DNA of 64,000 bases from Salegentibacter sp. R32 (GCF_008692195.1 NZ_RXOM01000014.1:1-64000), one strand, 5' to 3'; numbered from the stretch's first letter, positions 25,292-35,350 are shown. Made by a program: numbers and translations. Notes: generated by a model from the letters alone, not told the origin.

Positions 25292-25597
25292 ATGACAGAA
25301 AGTATTTCAAAGATTTCTTCACCCCTAGGAAATTCGTTACTCTTCCTTTTAAGTGCGGTATTGGCTTACTTTGTGTTCACCATCGATACCATGATCGTAG
25401 GTTTGATAGGCACTTTGTTGTTGTCTTTGTTTTTAACCGTTTTCGGACTTTTAAAAAGGCTCGGTTTCCGCTACTTCATCGTTTCCTTTTTTCCGTGGTT
25501 ATGCATGTTTATCCTTTCCTTTTTGTTTTTCACCGGACCTGGATGGGTCATATTGGGAGAATTGGGGATGGGAGTGCCCGCACCCTTACCGAATTAA
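25292..25597 (+). CDS. Small integral membrane protein
   Basis: The 101-residue protein is mostly hydrophobic, with three or four predicted membrane helices: LLFLLSAVLAYFVF, MIVGLIGTLLLSLFLTVFGLL, and YFIVSFFPWLCMFILSFLFF. No motif identifies a family. It stands alone between a pseudogene and a secreted protein gene. Confidence 0.6.
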   Translation: MTESISKISSPLGNSLLFLLSAVLAYFVFTIDTMIVGLIGTLLLSLFLTVFGLLKRLGFRYFIVSFFPWLCMFILSFLFFTGPGWVILGELGMGVPAPLPN

Positions 25598-25753
25598 AGA
25601 AGGTTTTGAAAACAACGCGCTAAACATTGGATTCTTTTGGAAGCAAATTGATGGGAAGTATATAAAAAATCCGTTATCAATAGGTAAAAAAAAATGCTGA
25701 ATTGGTAATAAGCACATTAAAAAAATAACGAAATTTACTTTTAAAGAATTATC

Positions 25754-26383
25754 ATGAAAACAATAGCATTACTTTTGACCTTGCTATGTGCAACAGTTGT
25801 TGAAGCACAAGTTGAAATCCAAGAAGACAACCTGACTATTGAATATGAGAATACCAACAAAGCGGGGCAGATAGTAGGCTTGGGGAATATTACCAATGTC
25901 TATTCCAAATCAAAAACTTGGGTTCAATACAGTATTAAAGTTAGAATCGAGATGATCGATAATAAAAAAAGGCCCTTTGATCCCAACAAGTTTTCACTCA
26001 TAGAACCCCAAAATAAAATAAGATTAAGGCCCATTGATATAGCCAACGCAAATTATATGAATCAATGGCACCTGTTTAGATTGATCAAGGATAAACCGAG
26101 TTACAAATCGCTGGAAGAGCGGTACAAACCCGATATAAAAGATACGTATGTGGATTATGAATTCGAAGGGATTGAAAATGTAATTATCCCCGTAAGCTAT
26201 GATGCGTACGATAAATATAAAATAAGTATAAAAGAACCGAAAAAAGTAGCGCACGAATCCTACTTTGAGCCTAGGAATATTAAAAATCAAAACCTAAACC
26301 TATATTTTTTTGTACCGGAAAGTGCGAAAAGTGCCACGCTTTACTATGGAAACCAAAAAATTGCGGAGATAGATTTTAAATAA
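25754..26383 (+). CDS. Secreted hypothetical protein
   Basis: The 209-residue protein has a clear signal peptide (MKTIALLLTLLCATVVEA, then Q) and a predicted beta-rich mature part (LTIEYENTNKAGQIVGLGNI ... KVRIEMIDNKKRPFDPNKFS ... LNLYFFVPESAKSATLYYGN). The ending is typical of small periplasmic proteins with an immunoglobulin-like fold, but I recognise no family. It has no lipobox and no sorting tail. Confidence 0.6.
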   Translation: MKTIALLLTLLCATVVEAQVEIQEDNLTIEYENTNKAGQIVGLGNITNVYSKSKTWVQYSIKVRIEMIDNKKRPFDPNKFSLIEPQNKIRLRPIDIANANYMNQWHLFRLIKDKPSYKSLEERYKPDIKDTYVDYEFEGIENVIIPVSYDAYDKYKISIKEPKKVAHESYFEPRNIKNQNLNLYFFVPESAKSATLYYGNQKIAEIDFK

Positions 26384-26653
26384 AATAGGTGGGTGTAAAA
26401 ATAATGCCTACAAGAATGGATACCCCTACGAATGCGCTGTTTTCTGCGATCTTAAAAGCTCAAGGGGCAAAGTCGGTTCTTTTTTTTATTTTTAATTACT
26501 TAATTTCTACAGTTGAAAGCTAATAAGTCCATCAGCAATGCAAGCCTTGTTTTTGGTTTTTTAGGTTATAGTTTTGGATGCCCCTCAATTACGGTGTTGG
26601 ATGAAACCGAACCACAAATACACATCCGTTGTGACAATAGGCACTAAAAATCA

Positions 26654-27238
26654 ATGGGAAGCATGAAAGAAGCGGAAGAGTTTTGTCCTCAAAATAAAGA
26701 AGAGTGGAGAACATGGCTGGAACGGAACCACGTGAAAAAGGAGTCGGTATGGGTGATTTTTTATAAAAAATCATCGCCCAAGCATAACCTGAGTTGGAGC
26801 GAGTCGGTGGAGGAGTCGCTTTGTTTTGGGTGGATTGATAGTACCAAAAGAACAATGGATGCCGAGCGCTTCAAGCAGTATTTCAGTAAACGAAAACCCA
26901 AAAGCAATTGGTCAAAAATCAACAAAGACAAAATAAAAAACTTAATTGACGAAGGACGGATGACCAAAGCAGGTTTTAAAAGTATAAAAATCGCAAAAGA
27001 AAATGGTTCTTGGTCTGTGTTAGATGCGGTAGAAAACTTGGAAATCCCCGACGATCTACAACAAGAGTTGGCAAAACAACCCACAGCAGCGGAATACTTT
27101 GAGTCTTTGAGCAAGTCTGCTAAAAAAATAATATTGTACTGGATCATTTCCGCCAAAAGGGAAAATACAAGAGAGAAAAGAATTTTGGAAACCCTGGAAA
27201 ACGCAAATCGAGGATTAAAACCAAAACACTTGAGGTAA
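26654..27238 (+). CDS. YdeI/OmpD-associated family protein
   Basis: The 194-residue protein matches this family from the start: FCPQNKEEWRTWLERNHVKK, SVWVIFYKKSSPKHNLSWSE, CFGWIDSTKRTMDAERFKQY and FSKRKPKSNWSKINKDKIKN are characteristic. The helical C-terminus with DLQQELAKQPTAAEYFESLS also fits. Members are small cytoplasmic proteins, sometimes linked to protection from antimicrobial peptides, and their biochemical role is not settled. An ATG three codons downstream (26663) is an alternative start. The preceding 270 bases hold no clear gene. Confidence 0.85.
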   Translation: MGSMKEAEEFCPQNKEEWRTWLERNHVKKESVWVIFYKKSSPKHNLSWSESVEESLCFGWIDSTKRTMDAERFKQYFSKRKPKSNWSKINKDKIKNLIDEGRMTKAGFKSIKIAKENGSWSVLDAVENLEIPDDLQQELAKQPTAAEYFESLSKSAKKIILYWIISAKRENTREKRILETLENANRGLKPKHLR

Positions 27239-27325
27239 ATAAAGGTGTATGATAGAACAATTTAGGAAGGATAAGCGCGAACAAGTCAATGCGTTAGTTT
27301 GACTATCTTCATAAGAAAATAAGAA

Positions 27326-28057
27326 ATGAAAAATATAAGTTATCTCTTTCTGGCCTTAGCCTTGTTAGCAGAAGTGCTGGGGACTATCGGGGGCTTTGGC
27401 TCTTCGGTATTCTTTGTGCCGATGGCCAATTTTTATTTTGATTTTGAGTCGGTACTCGGCTTAACCGCCATTTACCACCTCTCCAGTAATTTAAGTAAGA
27501 TTTTCTTGTTTAAAAAAGGCCTTGATAAAAAACTACTGCTGCATATGGGGCTTCCTTCCGTTGTTTTGGTCGTGCTGGGCGGATTGCTCACCCAAGCTTT
27601 TAACCCGCATTACCTAGAATTGACCTTGGGGATATTTCTCGTGGGATTGGCCCTTTTGTTTCTGATAAAAAAAGAGATAATTATCACTCCCAATCGAAAA
27701 AATGCGATGATCGGGGGAGGGCTGTCCGGATTTTCTGCAGGACTTTTAGGAACGGGAGGAGCCATACGCGGCCTCACCATGGCGGCTTTTAATTTGGAGA
27801 AAAGCGTGTTTATAGCTACTTCGGCTTTTATCGATTTATTAATTGATGCTTCCAGAACCGTGGTTTATTTTTACAATGGCTTTATTCATCAACATGATTT
27901 AATATATGTCCCTTTCCTACTGCTGATAGGGTTAATAGGCACTAGTCTCGGGAAGAGCATCCTCAAGCATATTCCCCAAGATAAGTTTAAGAAAATTTCC
28001 CTCAGCCTTATTTTAATTATTGGGCTCATTACCCTTACCAACTTATTAGTTCATTAA
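27326..28057 (+). CDS. TauE/SafE (TSUP) family membrane permease
   Basis: The 243-residue protein has ~8 hydrophobic helices arranged as two repeats. Each repeat has the family's glycine-rich loop: EVLGTIGGFGSSVFFVPMAN near residue 20 and GLSGFSAGLLGTGGAIRGLT near residue 140. TSUP proteins export or import small organic acids and sulfur anions such as sulfite or sulfoacetate. The substrate cannot be read here, and no sulfur genes are nearby. It is monocistronic, 87 bases after the YdeI-like gene. Confidence 0.85.
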   Translation: MKNISYLFLALALLAEVLGTIGGFGSSVFFVPMANFYFDFESVLGLTAIYHLSSNLSKIFLFKKGLDKKLLLHMGLPSVVLVVLGGLLTQAFNPHYLELTLGIFLVGLALLFLIKKEIIITPNRKNAMIGGGLSGFSAGLLGTGGAIRGLTMAAFNLEKSVFIATSAFIDLLIDASRTVVYFYNGFIHQHDLIYVPFLLLIGLIGTSLGKSILKHIPQDKFKKISLSLILIIGLITLTNLLVH

Positions 28058-28231
28058 ATAACTAAGGAAGTAGGTTTATGAAATTTAAATTCGGTTCTCG
28101 GTCACCTTTCACTCATTAACCTGTACCCAATAACGGGTTTCATAAACTTTTACTAAATTAGACCAAAGATAATCACCTTAAGTGGTTAGACTAGGGAGAT
28201 AAAAGTATTAACCCAGTGAAGCACGCGTATT

Positions 28232-28702
28232 ATGAATTTACAGAAATATATCTTTTTATTAGCCCTGGTGGCAGCTATTTTTTCCTGTAGAAAAGAAAAG
28301 GCATCTTCAACTCATCAAAACCCTTCTGGAAATGCGGTAGAAAATAAAGCAACAGTACACGCATCCGCTAGGTTGCCTATAACTGAAATTATTACAAAAC
28401 TTCAAGGGGAATGGAAAGAGCCGGACTATCCTTTTCGTAGGCTTGAGGTGAAAGGGCAAACTGTTAAATTTACGGAAGAAGGCATAGCCGAGAAACCAAA
28501 ATTTACAGCGTTTGAACTTTCCAATAGCTGTCCTTTTGAAGTAAATAATATTAAGAGTATAGAAGCCGATGAAATCATTTTTAGTATAGCAGAAAACAAG
28601 CGTTGTGAAAAATTGAAGATAAAGGGTGATACTTTAAAGTTAAGGGGCTACAGCACCCATACGAAAGAAGATTATGAAATAATTTACAAAAAAGTGAAGT
28701 GA
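28232..28702 (+). CDS. Small lipoprotein, function unknown
   Basis: The 156-residue product has a lipoprotein signal (MNLQKYIFLLALVAAIFSCRKEK) with Cys at position 19. The mature part is a small beta domain beginning ITEIITKLQGEWKEPDYPFR, with later CPFEVNN and CEKLKIKGDTLKLRG. The pattern resembles lipocalin-like folds common in Bacteroidota lipoproteins. No partner gene is evident. The downstream gene converges with a 46-base gap. Confidence 0.65.
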   Translation: MNLQKYIFLLALVAAIFSCRKEKASSTHQNPSGNAVENKATVHASARLPITEIITKLQGEWKEPDYPFRRLEVKGQTVKFTEEGIAEKPKFTAFELSNSCPFEVNNIKSIEADEIIFSIAENKRCEKLKIKGDTLKLRGYSTHTKEDYEIIYKKVK

Positions 28703-28748
28703 TTTCTTGAGGCATTGAGGAGCTTGATGTGCGATGATTTGCTTAGCA

Positions 28749-29642
28749 CTAGATTTTTAGTTTTAATGCAATCCCCACATAGGGTGAAATTCCAAAGTGA
28801 GTCTCATGGTTAGAGTCCTCAAAAAGTGATTTAAGGTTTCTATCGGTGAAATAAGCCCACCGGGTAGCATTGATCCCCAAAGTGAGGGGGACGCTGATTT
28901 GCTGGTTGATATTTAATTCCGGTTGAATTCCTGCAATAATGTATTGATGGGTGAAGATCACCTCTTTCTCTTTGCTTTCCAGTAAGGCCAGTTGGGCATT
29001 CATCTGAGTGGTGAAGTATAAAGAGAAATTGTCACTAAAGGTATACCCTGCTAATACTTCAAGTCCATTCATCATCGAAACTTTTACCCGGTAACGGCCT
29101 TCGTAGGTGTAATTGAAATAAAAAGCAGGAAATAGCATGGGGTAACCAAAGGCATTATTCAGCACGGCACCCCCTCCGAGTTCGAGATCTTCACTTAGTT
29201 TTTTTATAAAAATAGTCCCTGCATTTCCAAGAATTTGGTTACCTTTTATGGAAGCTAAAGAGGTTTCTGCGGTATAAAGACCCGCTCCGGCTAAAGCCAA
29301 TAGGGACCAATTATTTGTTAACGGCCGAAGGTGAAACAAGGAAACCTGCAGATTAATCATATGGGATAACACTTGATTTTCGCTGAGGTGCCTGTTGTCT
29401 AAATCGGCTATCGCTCCGGTAATGTTTATGCCCCAAACTTTAGGAAGACTATCTTTACTCACGCTAACCGGTAAGGTGATATCGGCTTGATATACCCGGG
29501 CCGAACCTTCCTGATCATTCGATTTTCCTCCATTGTTGAGGTGGTAGGTAGAAGTTCCTAAATATTCTGTTTTCAATGAAACTTGGGCGGTGCTTGCATG
29601 GCTGCAAATTATGAAAAGAAGGATGGTAAATAGCTGTTTCAT
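28749..29642 (-). CDS. DUF6268-like outer-membrane-associated protein
   Basis: The 297-residue protein has a signal peptide (MKQLFTILLFIICSHASTA, then Q) and then regularly alternating beta strands. The last strand ends in GISPYVGIALKLKI, as in outer-membrane beta-barrels. The overall pattern (LKTEYLGTSTYHL ... ITGAIADLDNRHLS ... LELGGGAVLNNAFGYPMLFP) resembles Bacteroidota DUF6268 proteins. The family name is a recollection, not a search result. It is divergent from the LytS-type kinase gene, with 125 bases between them. Confidence 0.55.
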   Translation of the reverse strand: MKQLFTILLFIICSHASTAQVSLKTEYLGTSTYHLNNGGKSNDQEGSARVYQADITLPVSVSKDSLPKVWGINITGAIADLDNRHLSENQVLSHMINLQVSLFHLRPLTNNWSLLALAGAGLYTAETSLASIKGNQILGNAGTIFIKKLSEDLELGGGAVLNNAFGYPMLFPAFYFNYTYEGRYRVKVSMMNGLEVLAGYTFSDNFSLYFTTQMNAQLALLESKEKEVIFTHQYIIAGIQPELNINQQISVPLTLGINATRWAYFTDRNLKSLFEDSNHETHFGISPYVGIALKLKI

Positions 29643-29767
29643 GAGGGATAAAGTTTAAAACAAAACTATTCTTTGATGAAACGACCACGAAAAGCTTTTG
29701 ATCAACCGTCTATATTTTTTGACGAACGGCATAAGCTTGCTATTATAAAAGATATAGATTTGAAAAA

Positions 29768-30802
29768 GTGAGATATTCTTTTAAAAATATACGTTACTTT
29801 ACCTGGGGCTTTATTTTCCTGATGATCCTCCTCCAATTGGTAAACAATAAAGAATTTAAATTTGTTGGGGCATTGTTGTATTCCTTAGGGGTGCTATTGG
29901 TGATAGTGGCCCATGAAGCCTTGGTGAGACGGGTATTTATTCAGAAATATAAATTTTATAAAGTTGGAGCCAAATCGATAATTTGTAATTTGTTGCTGGT
30001 AATGGTTAGTTCTTCGGTATTAACCACGTATGGCTATTTTATATTGTTAGGCTTTTTAAAGCCGGAATATAAAGTAGTAATAAACGATTTGCTGATTTCA
30101 ATGTTTTTCGGCCTCTTTTTAGTGACTACTTTTATCTCCGGTATGAGTTATGCGCTGGAAACTTTAAAAAGAAATTTAGCCTATGAAAAAAAGCAGCGGC
30201 AATTAGAGAAAAATGTGTTGAAAATTGAAATAGAGCATTTGCGCCATCAACTTAGTCCGCATTTTACCTTTAATATTTTAAATAATCTTCAATTCCTTAT
30301 CAGAAAAGATAAAAGTGAAGCTTTAGAATTGCTGTCCCGGTATAGCAAAATATTGAAATATTATATTTACGAATCCCAAAATAAATACATCAAACTGGAT
30401 GATGAGATCACCTTTCTTAGGTATTATTTTCAGTTAGAAAAGGATAAATCTGATGAAGAATTAGCGATTGAATTGACGATGGATTACCCGGAGAATCAGC
30501 TGTTGATTATTCCGTTTTTACTTTCCACTTTTATTGAAAATGCTTTTAAGCATGTGGGCGCTAATGTGCATGGCAATTTTATTCGTTTACATATTTTCGT
30601 AGAAAACGAGGTGCACTTACATTTGAAGATAGAAAATACGTTTATGGAAATGAATGCTGAAGAAAAGAAACCGGGAGTGGGGCTCGAGCAGGCTAGAAAA
30701 AGACTGGAACTGTCTTATCCAGATCACTATAAATTGCAGCAAGAGGCTAGCGAAGGTATATATCAAGTACAGTTGCAACTAAATTTATCTAAAAAGCAAT
30801 GA
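29768..30802 (+). CDS. LytS-type sensor histidine kinase
   Basis: The 344-residue protein starts with GTG. Four membrane helices (~12-24, 33-52, 71-95, 108-127) are followed by a coiled coil and the His_kinase domain of the LytS/YehU class: LRHQLSPHFTFNILNN with the phosphoacceptor His165. An HATPase region includes PFLLSTFIENAFKHVG (N box) and GVGLEQARKRLEL (G box). There is no separate extracytoplasmic sensor domain, so the signal is probably sensed in or near the membrane. The stop overlaps the start of the response-regulator gene by 4 bases, forming a classical two-gene system. The target genes are not evident; the divergent DUF6268-like gene is a candidate. Confidence 0.9.
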   Translation: MRYSFKNIRYFTWGFIFLMILLQLVNNKEFKFVGALLYSLGVLLVIVAHEALVRRVFIQKYKFYKVGAKSIICNLLLVMVSSSVLTTYGYFILLGFLKPEYKVVINDLLISMFFGLFLVTTFISGMSYALETLKRNLAYEKKQRQLEKNVLKIEIEHLRHQLSPHFTFNILNNLQFLIRKDKSEALELLSRYSKILKYYIYESQNKYIKLDDEITFLRYYFQLEKDKSDEELAIELTMDYPENQLLIIPFLLSTFIENAFKHVGANVHGNFIRLHIFVENEVHLHLKIENTFMEMNAEEKKPGVGLEQARKRLELSYPDHYKLQQEASEGIYQVQLQLNLSKKQ

Positions 30803-31500
30803 AATGTATTGTAGTTGATGATGAACGTATAGCCCGCGAGGGCTTAAATGAATTTATAAAGGAATTCGATTTTCTGGAATCTGTTGGCAATTATGCCAAT
30901 GCCCACCTTGCTCTAAATAAACTGAAAAAAGAACCGGTAGATTTGATATTTTTAGATATCCAAATGCCTGTTTGGAATGGGGTAGATTTTGCTGAAACAA
31001 TAAAAGAGTTGGGGGTCATGATTATTTTTACCACCGCTTATCCGGAGTTTGCCCTTAAGGGGTATAAGGTAAATGCGGTCGATTATTTGCTGAAGCCTAT
31101 TTTTTTTGAAGATTTTAAATCAGCGGTGTATAAAGCAAAAAAACTATATGAATTGATGCATGAAAAAGAAAGCTCTTCATCGCCCTTGCTTTTTAAAGAA
31201 AATGGAGCACTTCATAAAATATATCCTCCCCACATCCTTTATATAAGCGCCTTGCAGAATTATATTGAAATTCATCAGGAGGATAAGGGGAAGTTAGTCA
31301 TACACCAAAGGCTGAAAAATATATTAAAAGAACTTCCGGAGGGCGACTTTTTGCAAATTCATAAATCCTATATCGTCAATTTAAAATATTTTAAAAGTAT
31401 GAAAGATTCAAAGATGCTTATAGGGAATCTGGAACTTCCCATTGCCAGAAGCCGAAAGGCTTATGTGCTTAGCTATATAAAAGATTACTTTAATAAGTAA
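30799..31500 (+). CDS. LytTR-family response regulator
   Basis: The 233-residue protein has a receiver domain at 1-~120 with the acidic pair Asp7/Asp8, phosphoacceptor Asp53 in DLIFLDIQMPVWNG, Thr in IIFTTAYPE and Lys in DYLLKPI. A LytTR DNA-binding domain follows at ~135-230 (ILYISALQNYIEIHQE, FLQIHKSYIVNLKYFK, LPIARSRKAYVLSYI). It is partner to the LytS-type kinase immediately upstream (ATG overlaps its stop). LytTR proteins usually activate one or few nearby operons. No direct-repeat operator was located with confidence. Confidence 0.92.
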   Translation: MKCIVVDDERIAREGLNEFIKEFDFLESVGNYANAHLALNKLKKEPVDLIFLDIQMPVWNGVDFAETIKELGVMIIFTTAYPEFALKGYKVNAVDYLLKPIFFEDFKSAVYKAKKLYELMHEKESSSSPLLFKENGALHKIYPPHILYISALQNYIEIHQEDKGKLVIHQRLKNILKELPEGDFLQIHKSYIVNLKYFKSMKDSKMLIGNLELPIARSRKAYVLSYIKDYFNK

Positions 31501-31724
31501 AGCTTAGAAGAAGTAAGTAAAAGAGTATTAATTGTCCCCTTGGCACCCAATAACTACCTTTTCTTACTTAATACTACTCTTTCAAATAGGCTTAGTTATT
31601 CGATAAATTTAATTATTTTTAGGACGAACAAAATCCTATTTAACGTAGAGGGGCACACATAACCTCCTAAAGAGGGAGCGATAAGAAAACCTTTTTACAA
31701 AAATCAATGGTTAATCATTCGCTT

Positions 31725-32813
31725 ATGAAACTTAAAGGCTTATTTGTAGTCATCGGTATTTTCTTATGTATGTCCTGTTCAGATGATTCCGGTTCTGAGG
31801 CTGAGGCAAATCCCACCTTTGAAGACGGTTTTTTTATTGTAAATGAAGGGAATCAAGCAGGGCAAAAGGCATCGATTTTTTTTGATGATTATCAAGGAAA
31901 TCTGGATTACTTAAATGTTGATATTTATGAATTGGCCAATGAAGAACCTGTAGAAGGGGCTATTCGGGACTTAGTGATTGAAGGTGCGTATGCGTATCTT
32001 TTGATCGATAGCCCTGAAAAAGAAAACAATCACATTGAAATTCTAGATAAAACCAATTTTGAGCTTCTTAGAAAAGTAGAGGATGGGGTAGGAAAAGGCG
32101 AGAAACTATTAATAGAAGGGGATAGGGCCTATGTGCTAAGCTATTCGCCCAACAATGGTCAAAATGAATATGTAATTCAAGTAATAGATCTAGAGGCTGA
32201 TTCCTTGATTACTTCGGTGCCCACGGGTTGTTATTTTCAGGAGTTCAATCCATTTGGTGAGCCTTATTTTATTAAAAATAATCAAAAAATATATACGCAT
32301 AGTTTAGTGGCCAATCTTATTGTAGAAATGGACTTGGAGACCAATAGCATTAGCCATACCTATCCTACCACTACCCGACCCACTTCCATGGTTTTTGCCA
32401 ATAACGAATTATATTATAGCGGATTGAATGATGCAGTTCAAGGTGCTTATACAGGACTTTACAAAATCAATGTAAATACGGGAAACATCACTACGTTCTT
32501 AGAAATAGATTACCGACTTATTAAAAACTTAAGCTATTCTAATGGAATGTTTAGTTTAATGTTTTTTGAAAGTCCGCATTTACATGATTATGGAACGATC
32601 TATAGTTGGAATGGGAATGATGCCATTTTATTTGATCCAATCGAAGAAGCTGGGGGCTATTCTTTTGCTAAAAATATGACTACTTATCATCTAAGGAATA
32701 ATAAGCTCTATTTCACCTATGATGACAGTCGGCATATTCTAGATTTGTCTAGCCAATCATTTGTACGGCATAGCATTGCTGGACCGAATACTTCAAAAAT
32801 TGTTTTTGAGTAG
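31725..32813 (+). CDS. Lipoprotein with predicted beta-propeller (YncE/DUF5074-like)
   Basis: The frame extends to an ATG at 31707, but the ATG at 31725 places the lipoprotein signal correctly (MKLKGLFVVIGIFLCMSC, Cys18 in SCSDDSG). The mature ~345 residues start with FEDGFFIVNEGNQAGQKASI, a hallmark opening of Bacteroidota cell-surface propellers of the DUF5074/YncE type. Blade-like units follow (AYLLIDSPEKENNHIEILDK, YVIQVIDLEADSLI, LYKINVNTGNITTFLEI). Such proteins often accompany TonB-dependent uptake genes, and none is present here. It may belong to the LytTR regulon, being next in line 224 bases downstream. Confidence 0.65.
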   Translation: MKLKGLFVVIGIFLCMSCSDDSGSEAEANPTFEDGFFIVNEGNQAGQKASIFFDDYQGNLDYLNVDIYELANEEPVEGAIRDLVIEGAYAYLLIDSPEKENNHIEILDKTNFELLRKVEDGVGKGEKLLIEGDRAYVLSYSPNNGQNEYVIQVIDLEADSLITSVPTGCYFQEFNPFGEPYFIKNNQKIYTHSLVANLIVEMDLETNSISHTYPTTTRPTSMVFANNELYYSGLNDAVQGAYTGLYKINVNTGNITTFLEIDYRLIKNLSYSNGMFSLMFFESPHLHDYGTIYSWNGNDAILFDPIEEAGGYSFAKNMTTYHLRNNKLYFTYDDSRHILDLSSQSFVRHSIAGPNTSKIVFE

Positions 32814-33150
32814 GGGAGGCCAAGTTAGCTATAGAAGCTAGATGCTCGTGAGTCATTCTGAACCTAAACCGCCGGTAGGCAGGCTTGTTTCTTTTTCATC
32901 TTTTAAAGGAAGGTTGGGACTCTGAAAGAAACTAAATATCCTTTTTCTCTTATAGGGAGACGGAAGCTGAATATGAAAAGTAAATCGTTTATTTCAAGTA
33001 AGGGTTATCCCTTTACCTTTTTTACTTTTAGCGCAGACAGTTTAACGCTATAAAAAAGAATGCCAACTTTGAAGGCATTATACTTAAATTTTATTAAATT
33101 CCGTGTACCACAGTTGACAACAGAAATGATATAATCTTGATTTTTTTACT

Positions 33151-33190
33151 TGTAGTACACATCAGTTGATATGGCTAGCAGTACACTACA
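33151..33190 (+). promoter_or_regulatory. Possible operator upstream of the rhamnose genes
   Basis: TGTAGTACAC (33151-33160) and GTACACTACA (33181-33190) form an imperfect inverted repeat 60-100 bases before the aldolase/dehydrogenase start. A related GTGTACCACA lies near 33104. The spacing suits a dimeric regulator, but no rhamnose regulator gene is in the window, so this is tentative. Confidence 0.3.
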
Positions 33191-33253
33191 GGATGGAAGC
33201 CTTTTTGTTAAAAACTACATTTGAAAAGCTTTAATTGAAACAATAAAATTAAA

Positions 33254-35350
33254 ATGGAAAAAACTTTTCAGTACGTAGACTATCTCTGGGATGAAGCTAA
33301 AGCTGCCGAATTGGGTGACGATCAGGTAGCTTTGTTTTTATACCGATCAAATATATTAGGTGCCGATCTAAGAATTACCAATTATGGCGGTGGAAATACC
33401 AGCTGTAAAACCATCGAAAAAGATCCGCTAACTAACGAAGATGTAGAAGTAATGTGGGTTAAAGGTTCTGGTGGTGATATTGGTACGTTGACTCGTAAAG
33501 GAATTGCCGGTTTATATACTGAACGCCTTAGAAACCTTAAAAATGTTTACGGTGGTTTAGAAGATGAAGACCGAATGGTAGGACTTTTCAATCACTGTAT
33601 TTATGATCTGGATAGTAAAGCACCTTCCATCGATACTCCGCTTCACGGATTATTACCTTTTAAACATATAGATCACCTGCACCCAGATGCGCTTATTGCG
33701 GTTGCGGCTGCAAAAGATAGCGAACAGGTTACTAAAGAAATTTGGGGCGATACAATGGGTTGGGTTCCGTGGCAACGTCCTGGTTTCGATTTAGGGCTTC
33801 AGCTAGAAAAATGTTTGGAAGAAAACCCAGGAATTAGAGGAATCGTATTAGGTAGCCACGGTTTATTTACCTGGGGCGATACTTCTTACGATTGCTACGT
33901 AAATAGTCTGGAAGTGATCGAAATGGCTTCAGATTATATTGAAAAGAAAATCAAAGAAAACGAAGAAGTTTTTGGCGGACAAAAACTAAAATCTTTACCT
34001 GCGGAAGAGCGTAAAGAAAAAGCTGCCGAGTTAATGCCGTTACTTCGCGGATTGGCTTCTTCAGAAAATCAAATGATCGGTCATTTTACCGATAGCGACA
34101 CCGTTTTACAATATATAAATAGTAATGATCTGGAGCGTTTGGCACCAATGGGAACTTCGTGTCCTGATCATTTTCTACGGACTAAAATTCAGCCGCTTAT
34201 CTTGACCTTAGATCCATCAGACGATGTAACCGATACCGAAGCTACGCTGAAAAAATTAGAGCCTTCTTTTGAAAAATATCGAGAAGAATATCGCCAATAT
34301 TACGAAAATCATAAACACGCCAATAGTCCGGCAATGCGGGATCCTAATCCGGTGATCATTATTTATCCAGGTGTTGGGATGTTCAGTTTTGCAAAGAACA
34401 AACAAACTACTCGTGTAGCCAGTGAATTCTATGTAAATGCGATCAATGTGATGCGTGGTGCCGAAGCGATTACTGAATATACTTCCTTACCAAGACAAGA
34501 GGCTTTTGATATCGAATATTGGTTATTAGAAGAGGCAAAATTACAAAGGATGCCCGCAGAAAAACCACTTTCGCGCAAAGTAGCAATCGTAACCGGAGCT
34601 GCCGGCGGAATTGGAAAAGCGATCGCCGATAAATTGGTTGCTGAAGGTGCTAACGTAGTGCTAACCGATATTAGTCAGGAGAATTTAGAGGAAGCTTTAG
34701 CGACTTACAAACGTGACGAAGCTGCGATTGCACTTTGCGATGTAACCAAAGAAGAGTCGATAGAAAAGGCTTACAAAGAAGCGAATCTTGCCTTTGGTGG
34801 TGTAGATATCGTGGTTCATTCGGCAGGATTGGCAATTTCAAAATCTTTACCAGATACTACCCTAAAAGATTGGGAACTATTGCAAAATGTATTGGTGAAA
34901 GGTCAGTTTTTGATGGCACAAAAAGGCGTTGAAATTATGCGCAAGCAAGGCTTAGGTGGTGATATTGTAAATATCGCCAGTAAAAACGGACTAGTCTCTG
35001 GCCCCAACAATGTTGGCTACGGAACTGCAAAAGCAGCGCAACAACATATGACGCGTTTATTAGCTGCGGAATTAGGTGGCGATCATATTCGTGTGAATAC
35101 GGTGAATCCAGATGGAGTGATCGTTGGAAGTAAGATTTGGGAAGGCGATTGGGCTGAAGGTCGAGCAAAAGCTCACGGAATTAAAGTTGAAGACCTTCCT
35201 GCGCATTACGCCAAAAGAAACTTATTAAATGAAATTATCTTACCAGAAGATATCGCAAACGGCGTATTTGCCTGCGTAGGCGTCTTGGATAAAAGCACCG
35301 GAAACACCATTAATGTAGATGGCGGTATGGCGAATGCTTTTGTGAGATAA
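33254..35350 (+). CDS. rhaEW: Bifunctional rhamnulose-1-phosphate aldolase / L-lactaldehyde dehydrogenase
   Basis: The 698-residue fusion has a class II aldolase/adducin domain at ~1-400 with metal-binding histidines in HIDHLHPDAL (138-143) and SHGLFTW (His202). A short-chain dehydrogenase follows from ~440 with TGAAGGIG at 447-454, catalytic Tyr589 and Lys593 (YGTAK), and the C-terminal GNTINVDGGMANAF. The known family reaction splits L-rhamnulose 1-phosphate into DHAP and L-lactaldehyde, then oxidises the latter to L-lactate with NAD. The order isomerase, kinase and lactate dehydrogenase downstream completes the route. It is the first gene of the rhamnose cluster, but the genes are separated by 400-600-base repeat-rich gaps, so each may have its own promoter. 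Confidence 0.92.
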   Translation: MEKTFQYVDYLWDEAKAAELGDDQVALFLYRSNILGADLRITNYGGGNTSCKTIEKDPLTNEDVEVMWVKGSGGDIGTLTRKGIAGLYTERLRNLKNVYGGLEDEDRMVGLFNHCIYDLDSKAPSIDTPLHGLLPFKHIDHLHPDALIAVAAAKDSEQVTKEIWGDTMGWVPWQRPGFDLGLQLEKCLEENPGIRGIVLGSHGLFTWGDTSYDCYVNSLEVIEMASDYIEKKIKENEEVFGGQKLKSLPAEERKEKAAELMPLLRGLASSENQMIGHFTDSDTVLQYINSNDLERLAPMGTSCPDHFLRTKIQPLILTLDPSDDVTDTEATLKKLEPSFEKYREEYRQYYENHKHANSPAMRDPNPVIIIYPGVGMFSFAKNKQTTRVASEFYVNAINVMRGAEAITEYTSLPRQEAFDIEYWLLEEAKLQRMPAEKPLSRKVAIVTGAAGGIGKAIADKLVAEGANVVLTDISQENLEEALATYKRDEAAIALCDVTKEESIEKAYKEANLAFGGVDIVVHSAGLAISKSLPDTTLKDWELLQNVLVKGQFLMAQKGVEIMRKQGLGGDIVNIASKNGLVSGPNNVGYGTAKAAQQHMTRLLAAELGGDHIRVNTVNPDGVIVGSKIWEGDWAEGRAKAHGIKVEDLPAHYAKRNLLNEIILPEDIANGVFACVGVLDKSTGNTINVDGGMANAFVR

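Noticed and set aside
26412-26530. Short plus-strand ORF starting MDTPTNALFSAILKAQG
   Set aside because: About 35 codons, no signal or domain, and no upstream promoter. Coding status not supported.
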